Shown in pieces: positions 1 to 7,012 of a stretch of 9,496 nucleotides of DNA. Location of the stretch: positions 359 through 9,854 of the forward strand of contig DFJU01000042.1 in NCBI GenBank assembly GCA_002373755.1, in the 5' to 3' direction. Both the position numbers and the translations under genes were made by a program. Under the pieces are notes generated by a model, which saw only the letters and a program-made list of their open reading frames with translations, had not been told where the DNA came from and made no database searches. The DNA is from Bacteroidales bacterium UBA3663 (GTDB taxonomy: Bacteria; Bacteroidota; Bacteroidia; Bacteroidales; UBA3663). Position 1 is the stretch's first letter. Every line of letters starts with the position of its first letter.

Positions 1-1
1 C

Positions 2-1708
2 TATGCCTTCACCGACTGCGAGGTGTCGATTTCGCCCAACTGCTGCGTCATCTACGACAAGAAGCCGCACTTCCTAACCGTGAGCGACGTGCTGCGCCGG
101 TCGGCCGACAACACGAAAGACCTGCTCCGACAGGAACTCGAAGTGCAGCGCGGCGAACTGCTGGAGCACCTGATGACCATCTCGCTGGAGAAGATCTTCA
201 TCGAAGAGCGCATCTACAAGGACAAGGAATATGAGCAGGCGAAGGACCTCGACACCGCATTGGCCCACATCGACAAGCGTCTGGAGCCGTTCAAGGCCGA
301 TTTTGTGCGCGATGTGACCCGCGACGACCTGCTCCGTCTGGAGGACATCAAGATGTCGCGCATCCACAAGTTCTCGAGCGACAAGGCCGACGAGGACATC
401 GCCAACACCAAGAAGAAAATCAAGGCCGTCGAGAAGAACCTGAAGCACCTCACCGACTACACCATCCAGTGGTTCGAGCATCTGAAGGAGAAATATGGCG
501 CCGACCATCCGCGACTCACCGAAATCCGCAGTTTCGACAGCGTCGATGCCACCAAGGTCATCGAGTCGAACCTCAAGCTCTACCACAACCCGAGCGACGG
601 CTTCATCGGCACCGGCCTGAAACCCTCGGAATCGTCGTTCGTGTGCAACTGTTCGGAGATCGACGAGATCCTCATCATCTACCGCAACGGCCAATATAAG
701 GTCGTCAAGGTGGCCGACAAGATTTTCGTCGGCAAGGATGTCTATTACATCAACGTCTATCGCAAGAGCGACCAGCGCACCATCTACAATGTCGTCTATC
801 GCGACGGCAAGGGTCCGATGGCGCCCTACTACATCAAGCGCTTCAACATCACGTCGGTACAGCGCGACAAGGTCTATGACATCACGCTCGGCCGTCCGGG
901 CTCGAAGATTGCCTACATGACGGCCAACTTGAACGGCGAGGCAGAGGTGCTGCGCATCTCCATCAAGAGCCTCAACAAGATTGCCCACACCAAGAGCTTC
1001 GAGCGCGACTTCGCCGAAGTGCCCATCCGTGGCCGTGGCACCAAGGGCCTGCTGCTCACCCGCGCCGAAGTGCAGAAGATTACCGTCAAGGAGCATGGCG
1101 GCTCGACATTGGGCGGCCGTCCGGTGTGGTGGGATGCCGACGTGCAGCGCATCAACTACGACAAGCAGGGCCAATACCTGGGCGAATTCATGAGCGACGA
1201 CAAGATTCTGGTCGTGCTCGACAACTACGAGTATTACCTCACCTCGTTCGACGATACGAACCACTACGAGACCAACGTGCTGCGCATCGAGAAGTACGAC
1301 CCGCACAAGGTCTGGACCATCGTCATGAAGGATTGGGAGACCGGCCTGCACAACCTCAAGCGCTTTACGCTCGACGCCAAGCCGACGCGCCAGTCGATGT
1401 TGGCCGACACCAAGCGCTTCACCTTCGCCTACCTCACCGACACGCCCTATCCGCGTCTGCGCTTCACCTTCGCCAAGCCAGACGACTTCCGCGCGCCGCT
1501 GGAGATTGAGGCCGACGACTTAATCGCCGTCAAGAGCGCAGGCACCAAGGGCAAGAAGGTTGCCAACTGGAAGGTCGCAGCCATCGAAGAACTTGAACCG
1601 ACCAGGCAGCCAGAGGTTGTGTCCGATGGCGCATCGGCCGAAAACAACGAAAATCCCGATGAAAATACTGAAGAAAACGCTCCTGCTGAGCCTGATTCTC
1701 TGTTCTAA
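2..1708 (+). CDS. parC: DNA topoisomerase IV subunit A (ParC/GyrA-like), 3' part
   Basis: This is the C-terminal 568 residues of a type IIA topoisomerase A subunit, which with ParE decatenates and relaxes DNA in the cytoplasm. The reading frame is already open at base 2, so the true start, the winged-helix domain and the catalytic tyrosine lie upstream of the window. Visible first is the end of the breakage-reunion core (YAFTDCEVSISPNCCVIYD). A charged helical stretch follows, typical of the tower/coiled-coil region (about bases 100-500). After it comes a beta-rich C-terminal domain that fits the GyrA/ParC pinwheel. IRGRGTKG at 1025-1048 resembles a degenerate GyrA-box (QRRGGKG in gyrase). 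The last 30 or so residues are rich in Glu, Asp, Asn and Pro and look disordered. Without the N-terminal half, GyrA is the main alternative, but the sequence style and the degenerate box favour the Bacteroidota topoisomerase IV subunit. The end of the gene overlaps the next gene. Confidence 0.9.
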   Translation, partial: YAFTDCEVSISPNCCVIYDKKPHFLTVSDVLRRSADNTKDLLRQELEVQRGELLEHLMTISLEKIFIEERIYKDKEYEQAKDLDTALAHIDKRLEPFKADFVRDVTRDDLLRLEDIKMSRIHKFSSDKADEDIANTKKKIKAVEKNLKHLTDYTIQWFEHLKEKYGADHPRLTEIRSFDSVDATKVIESNLKLYHNPSDGFIGTGLKPSESSFVCNCSEIDEILIIYRNGQYKVVKVADKIFVGKDVYYINVYRKSDQRTIYNVVYRDGKGPMAPYYIKRFNITSVQRDKVYDITLGRPGSKIAYMTANLNGEAEVLRISIKSLNKIAHTKSFERDFAEVPIRGRGTKGLLLTRAEVQKITVKEHGGSTLGGRPVWWDADVQRINYDKQGQYLGEFMSDDKILVVLDNYEYYLTSFDDTNHYETNVLRIEKYDPHKVWTIVMKDWETGLHNLKRFTLDAKPTRQSMLADTKRFTFAYLTDTPYPRLRFTFAKPDDFRAPLEIEADDLIAVKSAGTKGKKVANWKVAAIEELEPTRQPEVVSDGASAENNENPDENTEENAPAEPDSLF

Positions 1709-2639
1709 TGTCGTGTCGGCATGGGCGCAGCATAATGTGGCCAATGAGGAGGGCAAAATCACGTCACTGAAAATAGTCTGTGGAGATACTCTTTACCGAG
1801 ATACAATCTTGGACGAATATCTTTCTAATCCTAAGATGCAGTATGTGCTGCAAAAGTGTTGGGAAAGGTGTGCCAATCGTCCCGTCACCTCGTCGCTCAG
1901 CCTCGGCATCGGCCGTGGCAAGATGCGCGACACGTATCTGACTCCGCTGCTCTATCAGGGCACGGCGCTCGACCTGCACTTCGACCGCTCGCGTGTGATG
2001 CGCGGCCTCTCGTGGAGCAACCTGCAGATGGCCGACCTCTCGTTCACCGACGGCGACGACACCGCATCGGGCTTGACCTCGGCTTACGCTCTGCGTCTGC
2101 GCTACAGCTTCGCCATGCACAAGTACTGGCATTTCCCATCGGCCAACACGAGCCTTGAGGTCGGCCCCTATTTCGGCCTCGACTTCGGCGGCAACTACAA
2201 CCTGCGCATCGCCAACGGCAACAATCCGGCGACGCTGCGTCTGGCTGAGGGTTTCGGTCTGTCGGCCGCCGCTACGTGGGTTTACAGGCTGTTCGGCCAT
2301 CCCTGCCCGGTCAACTTCACGGCGCAGATGCCGCTCATCGGCACGGCCTTCGTGCCCGAATACGGTGCATCGTACTACGAGACGTTCTACCTCGAGACCG
2401 CGCCCAACGAGACGACCTTCACCTCGCTCCACAACCGCCAGGACCTCACCCTGCGCCTCACCACCGACGTGCCATTCGCCGTCATCCCGTGGCTGCACAA
2501 CGGTTCGTCGCTGCGCCTCGGCCTCGGCTATCACATTGAGACAATGGACATCAACGACATCGTCACGCGCTATTCGACGTTCCAGCTGGTCGTCGGCTGG
2601 TCGTGGAAGTATTTACCATATAAATATCATCGGCCATGA
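1659..2639 (+). CDS. Secreted protein, probable outer-membrane beta-barrel (DUF3316-like)
   Basis: A 326-residue protein of unknown function. The ATG at 1659 is preferred because it opens directly onto a signal peptide: MKILKK, a hydrophobic core LLLSLILCSNVVSA, and an AWA-Q cleavage site at about residues 21-24. The ATG at 1626 would only add a charged leader. The mature part alternates polar and hydrophobic residues with many aromatics (for example LALRYSF-like and FQLVVGWSW-like strands) and short turns, as in small outer-membrane barrels. The stretch with SLSLGIGRGKMRDTYLTPLLY early in the mature protein recalls the Bacteroidota family DUF3316, but this is from memory and unconfirmed. The first 50 bp are shared, in another frame, with the topoisomerase gene, and the stop overlaps the next start (ATGA, 2636-2639). 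Translational coupling within one operon is therefore likely. Confidence 0.75.
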   Translation: MKILKKTLLLSLILCSNVVSAWAQHNVANEEGKITSLKIVCGDTLYRDTILDEYLSNPKMQYVLQKCWERCANRPVTSSLSLGIGRGKMRDTYLTPLLYQGTALDLHFDRSRVMRGLSWSNLQMADLSFTDGDDTASGLTSAYALRLRYSFAMHKYWHFPSANTSLEVGPYFGLDFGGNYNLRIANGNNPATLRLAEGFGLSAAATWVYRLFGHPCPVNFTAQMPLIGTAFVPEYGASYYETFYLETAPNETTFTSLHNRQDLTLRLTTDVPFAVIPWLHNGSSLRLGLGYHIETMDINDIVTRYSTFQLVVGWSWKYLPYKYHRP

Positions 2640-3739
2640 AGAAAAGACTTCTGAATTTCCTGTTTTTGTGGCCGATGGCATTGGCCGTAACCTCGTGCCT
2701 GGACGACGATTCGTTGGCCGAAGACAACACCTACGTGGGCAACTTCGAGGCCTGCTGGACGGCGATGGACGAGCACTACTGCTTCTTCGACGAGAAGGGC
2801 GTCGATTGGGATTCGGTCTATCGGCTCTACCAGCCGCTGTTCCGCGACTCGGTCAAAAGCAGTTTCGCCGAGTTCAACCTGATGGCCGACATGCTGGCAT
2901 CGGTGCGCGACGGCCACGTCAACCTCTACAGCTCGTTCAACACGGCACGCTACTGGAAGTGGTTTGAAGACTATCCGCAGAACTTCGACGCGACGCTGCT
3001 CGAACGCTATTATCTCGGCACAAACTACTGGATGACGTCGGGCCTGAACTATTGCCTGCTCTCCGACACCGTGGCCTACGTGCGCTACGCGAGTTTTTCG
3101 AGCAGCGTGGGCGAGACCAACCTCGACTACGTGTTGGCTTTGTTGTCCAATGCCAAGGGTCTGATCATCGACGTGCGCGACAATGGCGGCGGCACGTTGA
3201 CCAATGTGACGACGTTGGCCAACCGTTTCTGCACCCAAAAGACGCTCTACAGCTACATCAAGCACAAGACCGGCACCGGCCACGACGACTTCTCCAACCC
3301 CGAACCGCTCTACCTCGAACCGCAGAAAAACCGCGTAGCGTGGGATGCCTCGGCGCAGCCCGTCGTGGTGCTGACCAACCGCTCGTGCTACAGCGCGACG
3401 AACTGCTTCGTGTCGGCCATGAAGTCGCTCGACGGCCTGATGACGACCGATTCTATTGGCCGCAAATACCCGAAAATGATCAAGACCGTCGGCGACCGCA
3501 CGGGTGGCGGCGGAGGAATGCCGTTCGAGACGGTGCTGCCCAACAGCTGGGTGCTGCGTTTCTCGGCCTGTCCGACGCTCAATGCCTACAAGGAGAGCAT
3601 CGAGGATGGCATCGACCCCGACATCCGCGTCGATATGGACAGCGCAAGTGCCTACTTCAACCACACCGATGACATCATCGAGGCCGCCCGCGCGTATATA
3701 AATAAGAACACGCGTGTGAGGTATGTGAAGAAAAAATAG
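2636..3739 (+). CDS. S41-family peptidase-like lipoprotein
   Basis: A 367-residue lipoprotein with a C-terminal-processing-peptidase (S41) fold. The signal peptide ends in a lipobox, VTSC, with Cys21 as the lipidated residue. It is followed by LDDDS, acidic residues that in Bacteroidota often send lipoproteins to the cell surface. Family landmarks are VRDGHVNLYS (residues 90-99), the GLIIDVRDNGGG strand and turn typical of S41 enzymes, and NRSCYSAT, where Ser253 aligns with the S41 nucleophile. A glycine-rich loop, GDRTGGGGGMP (286-296), comes after. That loop lacks the Lys of the classical Ser-Lys dyad, so the chemistry may follow the tricorn-like branch, with His94 as a candidate partner. 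No PDZ domain is evident. It starts inside the stop of the preceding gene. The substrate is unknown, and loss of protease activity cannot be excluded. Confidence 0.85.
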   Translation: MKKRLLNFLFLWPMALAVTSCLDDDSLAEDNTYVGNFEACWTAMDEHYCFFDEKGVDWDSVYRLYQPLFRDSVKSSFAEFNLMADMLASVRDGHVNLYSSFNTARYWKWFEDYPQNFDATLLERYYLGTNYWMTSGLNYCLLSDTVAYVRYASFSSSVGETNLDYVLALLSNAKGLIIDVRDNGGGTLTNVTTLANRFCTQKTLYSYIKHKTGTGHDDFSNPEPLYLEPQKNRVAWDASAQPVVVLTNRSCYSATNCFVSAMKSLDGLMTTDSIGRKYPKMIKTVGDRTGGGGGMPFETVLPNSWVLRFSACPTLNAYKESIEDGIDPDIRVDMDSASAYFNHTDDIIEAARAYINKNTRVRYVKKK

Positions 3740-3747
3740 TTTCCCCT

Positions 3748-4698
3748 ATGCAAATCGTAATTCTTGACGGCCACACGGCCAATCCCGGCGACCTCTCGTG
3801 GGACGGACTCAGCACCCTTGGCGAGTTGACAGTCTATGACCGCACATCGGCTGCCGAAACCGTCGAACGGGCGCGCAATGCCGAAGTCGTATTGACCAAC
3901 AAGGTCGTGCTGGGACGTGCCGAAATCGAACAGCTGCCCCGCCTGCGCTACATCGGCGTGCTGGCCACGGGCTACAATGTGGTCGATGTGGATGCCGCCC
4001 GCGAGCGTGGCATCGTGGTGACCAATGTGCCGGCCTACAGCACCGAGAGCGTCGCGCAGATGGTCTTCGCGCACCTGTTGGCCGTCACCAACCGCACCGA
4101 ACATTACGCCAACGAAAACCGCAGCGGCCGTTGGAGCGCATCGCCCGACTTCTGCTATTGGGATTCGCCGCTCACCGAACTGGCCGGCAAGACCTTCGGC
4201 ATCGTCGGCTTGGGCAACATCGGAAGTCGCGTAGCTGCCATCGCCAATGCCTTTGCCATGCGCGTGGTGGCCGTGACGAGCAAGCCGGCCGAGCAGCTCC
4301 CGCCGTACGTCACGAAGGTTTCGGCCGATGAACTTTGGGCCACAGGCGACGTCATCTCGCTGCACTGCCCGCTGTCGGCCGCTACGCGAAATCTGGTGAA
4401 CCGCGACACGTTACAGCGCGTCAAGCCATCGGCCATCATCATCAACACAGGGCGCGGGCCGTTGGTCAACGAGGTGGATATGGCCGATGCCCTCCGCTCG
4501 CACCGCCTGGCCGCCTATTGCGCCGACGTGATGGCCAATGAGCCTCCGTTGGCCGACAACCCGCTGCTCCAGTGCCCGACGGCGCACCTCACGCCACACA
4601 TCGCCTGGGCATCGACCGAGGCACGCCAACGCTTGGTGTCGGTCGCTACGGCCAACGTGCGCGCATGGGTCGAGGGTCGGCCGCAGAATGTCGTGTAA
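3748..4698 (+). CDS. D-2-hydroxyacid dehydrogenase (glycerate dehydrogenase / hydroxypyruvate reductase type)
   Basis: A 316-residue cytoplasmic NAD(P)H-dependent oxidoreductase of full family length. It interconverts 2-oxoacids and D-2-hydroxyacids, most likely hydroxypyruvate and D-glycerate. Visible landmarks are the substrate-side motif LATGYNVVDVDAA, the Rossmann motif G154-L-G156-N-I-G159, and the catalytic trio Arg236 (NTGRG), Glu265 (ANEPP) and His284 (TPHIAWAS). The second beta strand of the Rossmann fold ends in VAVTSKP, with no acidic residue where NAD-specific enzymes usually have Asp. Use of NADP or both cofactors is possible. The gene begins 8 bp after the protease-like gene and is the last of the operon, followed by a hairpin terminator. 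The family assignment is firm. The exact substrate (glycerate versus another 2-hydroxyacid) is inferred from similarity to HprA-type enzymes. Confidence 0.9.
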   Translation: MQIVILDGHTANPGDLSWDGLSTLGELTVYDRTSAAETVERARNAEVVLTNKVVLGRAEIEQLPRLRYIGVLATGYNVVDVDAARERGIVVTNVPAYSTESVAQMVFAHLLAVTNRTEHYANENRSGRWSASPDFCYWDSPLTELAGKTFGIVGLGNIGSRVAAIANAFAMRVVAVTSKPAEQLPPYVTKVSADELWATGDVISLHCPLSAATRNLVNRDTLQRVKPSAIIINTGRGPLVNEVDMADALRSHRLAAYCADVMANEPPLADNPLLQCPTAHLTPHIAWASTEARQRLVSVATANVRAWVEGRPQNVV

Positions 4699-4719
4699 CG
4701 TCTGCGTGCGTCGCAAAAA

Positions 4720-4760
4720 GAACCGCCACATCTGGTCTGAATCAGGTGTGGCGGTTTCTG
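4720..4760 (+). terminator. Hairpin terminator after the dehydrogenase gene
   Basis: The arm at 4721-4736 pairs with 4741-4756 over 16 base pairs, two of them G-T wobbles, around a CTGA tetraloop. Both strands therefore show the AACCGCCACA/TGTGGCGGTT arms. Only a short T run (TTT at 4755-4757, then CTGT) follows, so termination may be less efficient than at the two later terminators. It lies 22 bp after the stop codon and ends the first operon before the tRNA promoter. Confidence 0.8.
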
Positions 4761-4801
4761 TCGCCGTTGAAATAAATATGGAAAGGCGTCGTGCAAAAGC
4801 G

Positions 4802-4832
4802 TTGGACAATTGAAAAAAACTATTTATCTTTG
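4802..4832 (+). promoter_or_regulatory. Bacteroidota-type promoter for tRNA-Leu
   Basis: TTG at 4802-4804 and TATCTTTG at 4825-4832 are separated by 20 bp. They match the -33 (TTTG/TTG) and -7 (TAnnTTTG) elements of the primary sigma factor of Bacteroidota. An A-run (AAAAAAA) lies in the spacer. The -7 element ends 25 bp before the tRNA, giving a short leader. Confidence 0.8.
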
Positions 4833-4857
4833 CGGCCGTCAATTCCGAAATCGACAT

Positions 4858-4939
4858 GCGGATATGTTGAAATTGGTAGACAAGCCAGACTTAGGATCTG
4901 GTGCCGTGAGGCGTGTGGGTTCGAGTCCCACTATCCGTA
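4858..4939 (+). tRNA. tRNA-Leu (anticodon UAG)
   Basis: An 82-nt cloverleaf with the long variable arm of a class II tRNA. The acceptor arm pairs GCGGATA (4858-4864) with TATCCGT (4932-4938), leaving a G-U wobble at the terminal 1:72 pair. The D loop has the conserved AATTGGTAGA. The anticodon stem CCAGA/TCTGG encloses the loop CTTAGGA with anticodon TAG at 4892-4894, which reads CUA leucine codons. The variable arm is 4902-4914 (GCC/GGC stem). The T arm GTGGG-TTCGAGT-CCCAC is at 4915-4931. The discriminator is A, as expected for leucine. The next bases are CCG, so the 3' CCA is only partly encoded and the last A must be added by the nucleotidyltransferase. Confidence 0.96.
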
Positions 4940-4942
4940 CCG

Positions 4943-4971
4943 AGGGAAAGTTCGAGAGAGCTTTCCCTTTT
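4943..4971 (+). terminator. Terminator of the tRNA-Leu transcript
   Basis: AGGGAAAGTTC (4943-4953) pairs with GAGCTTTCCCT (4958-4968), one pair being a T-G wobble, around a GAGA tetraloop of the stable GNRA class. The T-run continues to 4971. It starts 3 bases after the tRNA discriminator and should end the tRNA precursor, although some read-through could supply the small gene downstream. Confidence 0.85.
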
Positions 4972-4985
4972 ACATATAAAAAAAT

Positions 4986-4993
4986 AGAAGGAA
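4986..4993 (+). promoter_or_regulatory. Shine-Dalgarno-like site for the small membrane protein gene
   Basis: AGAAGGAA lies 3 bases before the ATG at 4997, counted from its last base, with its core AAGG 5 bases upstream. It supports this start. Such a site is unusual here: the other starts in the window are A-rich or overlap the previous gene. That fits a different origin for this gene. Confidence 0.5.
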
Positions 4994-4996
4994 ATA

Positions 4997-5353
4997 ATGA
5001 ATAAAAATCCAACCTATTACTTCAAATTAAATTGGAAGGTAATTATAGGGCTTTCAATAGTTGCTCTTATCCTATGCTATAAATGGTATAGAGGGGAAAG
5101 AATGGATAATTACCGAAATGAGCTTTCCGCCTTATCTGTTGAACGTAAACGAACCAAAGCATTTGTTTATAGTCGAAATAAAAAATACCATGAATTACGT
5201 TATAGATTCTCGCTGGAGGGTGTCGAATATACTGGAAATTCCAATTATTCTTTCTCAAACCATCAAAATGTAGAAAAAGAAGATTCCATTTGGATTTATT
5301 ATAAAGAAGATGACCCAACCGTAAATTTATGGGTTGGCATGATTGATGAATAA
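4997..5353 (+). CDS. Small single-pass membrane protein, AT-rich (DUF3592-like)
   Basis: A 118-residue protein that I do not recognise with certainty. One hydrophobic segment at about residues 14-30 (WKVIIGLSIVALILCYKWY) predicts an inner-membrane anchor with a basic region after it. The rest is a soluble domain with the pattern YRFSLEGVEYTGNSNY ... DSIWIYYKEDDPTVNLW. This pattern (a polypeptide 'xGxxYTGNS' followed by a 'xVxVYYxxxxPxxxxL' strand) resembles DUF3592-type membrane proteins, a family without a defined function. Base composition is about one third G+C by eye, against about 60% in the flanking genes, and codons end mostly in A or T. It follows the tRNA terminator with no recognisable promoter of its own and ends at a strong terminator. 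Recent horizontal acquisition next to a tRNA gene is the likely reading. Confidence 0.8.
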   Translation: MNKNPTYYFKLNWKVIIGLSIVALILCYKWYRGERMDNYRNELSALSVERKRTKAFVYSRNKKYHELRYRFSLEGVEYTGNSNYSFSNHQNVEKEDSIWIYYKEDDPTVNLWVGMIDE

Positions 5354-5368
5354 AACATTTTTACATTT

Positions 5369-5410
5369 TCTCGCAACCGCATCCCCAAAATGCAGTTGCG
5401 AGATTTTTTT
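5369..5410 (+). terminator. Strong intrinsic terminator after the AT-rich gene
   Basis: TCTCGCAAC (5369-5377) pairs perfectly with GTTGCGAGA (5395-5403). After one mismatch, four more inner pairs (5379-5382 with 5390-5393) close a 7-base loop. Seven T residues follow at 5404-5410. This is a textbook rho-independent terminator and isolates the small gene from the porin operon. Confidence 0.92.
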
Positions 5411-5555
5411 CGCGTAGTGCATCGGCCCTAATCCAAAAAATGATTCAAACTGACGAAGCAATCGCCCTTCAAAATGCCGTTCCAGCCCATTCAATATGCA
5501 TTATCGGCGTTCCATACATCGGCCAGACAGGGCTTACATTACCTAAAAATGTGTA
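5411..5555 (+). other. Intergenic stretch without a confident gene
   Basis: This gap between the terminator and the porin promoter holds one short open frame, 5440-5559 (39 codons from ATG to TGA). It has no signal peptide, membrane segment or recognised motif, and it runs into the -33 promoter element, so I do not call it a gene. Two copies of the word CATCGGCC lie here (near 5420 and 5517). I see nothing else. Confidence 0.4.
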
Positions 5556-5586
5556 TTGAAGCCGCCATCGTAAAACCATAACTTTG
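5556..5586 (+). promoter_or_regulatory. Bacteroidota-type promoter for the porin/imelysin operon
   Basis: TTG at 5556-5558 and TAACTTTG at 5579-5586, 20 bp apart, match the phylum's -33/-7 consensus with the same spacing as the tRNA promoter. Transcription would start at about 5592-5595, leaving a leader of about 40 nt before the ATG at 5633. Confidence 0.75.
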
Positions 5587-5601
5587 CGGTGCGAAAAATT
5601 A

Positions 5602-5619
5602 ACAAATACTAACATTTGT
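5602..5619 (+). promoter_or_regulatory. Inverted repeat, candidate operator
   Basis: ACAAAT (5602-5607) and ATTTGT (5614-5619) form a perfect 6-6-6 inverted repeat just downstream of the predicted transcription start. A repressor bound here could block initiation or early elongation. A weak leader hairpin is the alternative. It does not resemble the classical Fur box closely, and AT-rich palindromes of this size can arise by chance. Confidence 0.35.
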
Positions 5620-5632
5620 GTATATAAAGGTT

Positions 5633-7000
5633 ATGGTTAACAAAGGTATTGGAATGGTTGCTTTGGCTATGGTTGTTGCGGCCAATGGCGCAGCGGAACC
5701 AGCTGAAAACAAACAATCTGCATCGGATAATAAAGTCGAACGCGTATTCAGCCGCCTCTCCATTGGTGGATATGGCGAGGCTGTGATGACCCGCAATTTC
5801 TACAGCGATAACATATATAGGTACACCCGTCCGTATGAGCACAAGGACGACGACAGTCACGGCCGTTTCGACCTGCCGCACGTCGTCATCAACCTTGGCT
5901 ACGACTTCGGCAAGGGTTGGACGATGGGTACCGAAATCGAATTTGAGCACGGCGGCACCGAATCGGCCGTCGAGATGGATGCCGACGAGAGCGGCGAATA
6001 TGAGGCCGAGACCGAAAAGGGCGGCGAGGTGGCCTTGGAGCAGTTCTGGATTCAGAAGTCATTCGGCCGCAAACTGAACATCCGCGCGGGCGAAATCATC
6101 GTGCCTGTGGGTGCGGCCAATCAATATCACATGCCAAACGAATTCTTCACCGTCTATCGTCCGGAGGGTGAGGCTACGCTGTTGCCCAACACGTGGCATC
6201 AGACGGGCGTTTCGGTGTGGGGCCGCACGCAGAACTGGCGATATGAGGCGCAGTTCCTGTCGGGCTTGGATTCGGAACGTTTCGGCTCGGAGTGCTTTGT
6301 CCACTACGGTGCGACGTCGAGCTACGAGTTCAAGATTGCCAATGTCTATGCCGGTTCGGCCCGCGTCGATTATTTCGGCGTGAAGAACCTGCGACTCAGT
6401 GCGAGCGGCTACCGCGGCAACACGTTCAAGAACACGCTGCGCTCCATCGGCTCCGGTACCTACAAGGACGTGAAGGGCACGTTGACCATCGGCGCATTCG
6501 ACTTCCAGTACAAGAGCCAGAACTTCACCATGCGCGGCAACTTCGACTGGGCGCACTTGGACGATGCCTCGCTCATCACGAAGTTCAACAAGGCATATCC
6601 GACACACTCGGGTCAGGACGGTTCGCCGTCGAAGCATCAGCCTGTGGCAAGCGATGCCATGTGCTACGCGATTGAGACGGGCTACAACGTGTTTGCCTTC
6701 AGCGACAAGTTGACCGCCGACGAGCAGAAACTGTATGTCTTCGGCCGATATGAATACTACAACTCGATGCAGAAGAGCACGCAGAAGAGCGCCTACGGCT
6801 GGTGCGAAAAGAACCGCATGGCCATCGGCCTCAACTATATGCCTGTGAAGGAGGTCGTTGTCAAGGCCGAGTTCTCCGACCGCTTCTTCAAGGAGACGGG
6901 ACTGACCTACACTTCGTCGAACGGCAACACCTATCCGCTTGAATACAACGACGAGCCAAGCGTGAGCATCGGCGTGACCTACTGCGGATGGTTCAAATAA
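5633..7000 (+). CDS. Outer-membrane porin-like beta-barrel protein
   Basis: A 455-residue protein with an N-terminal signal sequence (MVNKGIGMVALAMVVAANGAA) and a mature part built as a long series of amphipathic strands, consistent with a 14-18 strand outer-membrane barrel. Typical strand stretches are RLSIGGYGEAVMTRNF, NLGYDFGKGWTMGTEIEFEHG, LNIRAGEIIVPVG and the terminal PSVSIGVTYCGWF with an aromatic near the end. An acidic loop at about residues 118-138 (EMDADESGEYEAETE) could bind cations. The ATG at 5633 is chosen over an upstream in-frame GTG (5618), which lies in the inverted repeat, and over the ATG at 5654, which would leave no positive charge before the hydrophobic core. The style recalls porins of the phosphate-selective OprP/O group, but no family is claimed. 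As first gene of the operon with imelysin and a cytochrome, it may carry the metal or its ligand across the outer membrane. Confidence 0.8.
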   Translation: MVNKGIGMVALAMVVAANGAAEPAENKQSASDNKVERVFSRLSIGGYGEAVMTRNFYSDNIYRYTRPYEHKDDDSHGRFDLPHVVINLGYDFGKGWTMGTEIEFEHGGTESAVEMDADESGEYEAETEKGGEVALEQFWIQKSFGRKLNIRAGEIIVPVGAANQYHMPNEFFTVYRPEGEATLLPNTWHQTGVSVWGRTQNWRYEAQFLSGLDSERFGSECFVHYGATSSYEFKIANVYAGSARVDYFGVKNLRLSASGYRGNTFKNTLRSIGSGTYKDVKGTLTIGAFDFQYKSQNFTMRGNFDWAHLDDASLITKFNKAYPTHSGQDGSPSKHQPVASDAMCYAIETGYNVFAFSDKLTADEQKLYVFGRYEYYNSMQKSTQKSAYGWCEKNRMAIGLNYMPVKEVVVKAEFSDRFFKETGLTYTSSNGNTYPLEYNDEPSVSIGVTYCGWFK

Positions 7001-7012
7001 TAATTAAAGGCT

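Noticed and set aside
74..1351. Long antisense open frame (425 codons) opposite the topoisomerase gene
   Set aside because: It mirrors the codon periodicity of the + strand gene, and its product is a low-complexity run of V, L, A, D and H with no motif or start context. The same holds for the antisense frames at 1764-2534, 2627-3664 and 3652-4365.
4791..5004. Short + strand open frames covering the tRNA-Leu region (62 and 64 codons)
   Set aside because: They translate the tRNA gene itself (the LVDKPDLGSG-type peptide is a well-known artefact of translated tRNAs).
4915..5410. tRNA 3' end as the attachment site of an integrated element
   Set aside because: No second copy of the tRNA 3' sequence and no integrase gene are visible in the window.
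5440..5559. A 39-codon open frame upstream of the porin promoter
   Set aside because: There is no ribosome site, signal, membrane segment or family resemblance, and it overlaps the -33 element of a good promoter.
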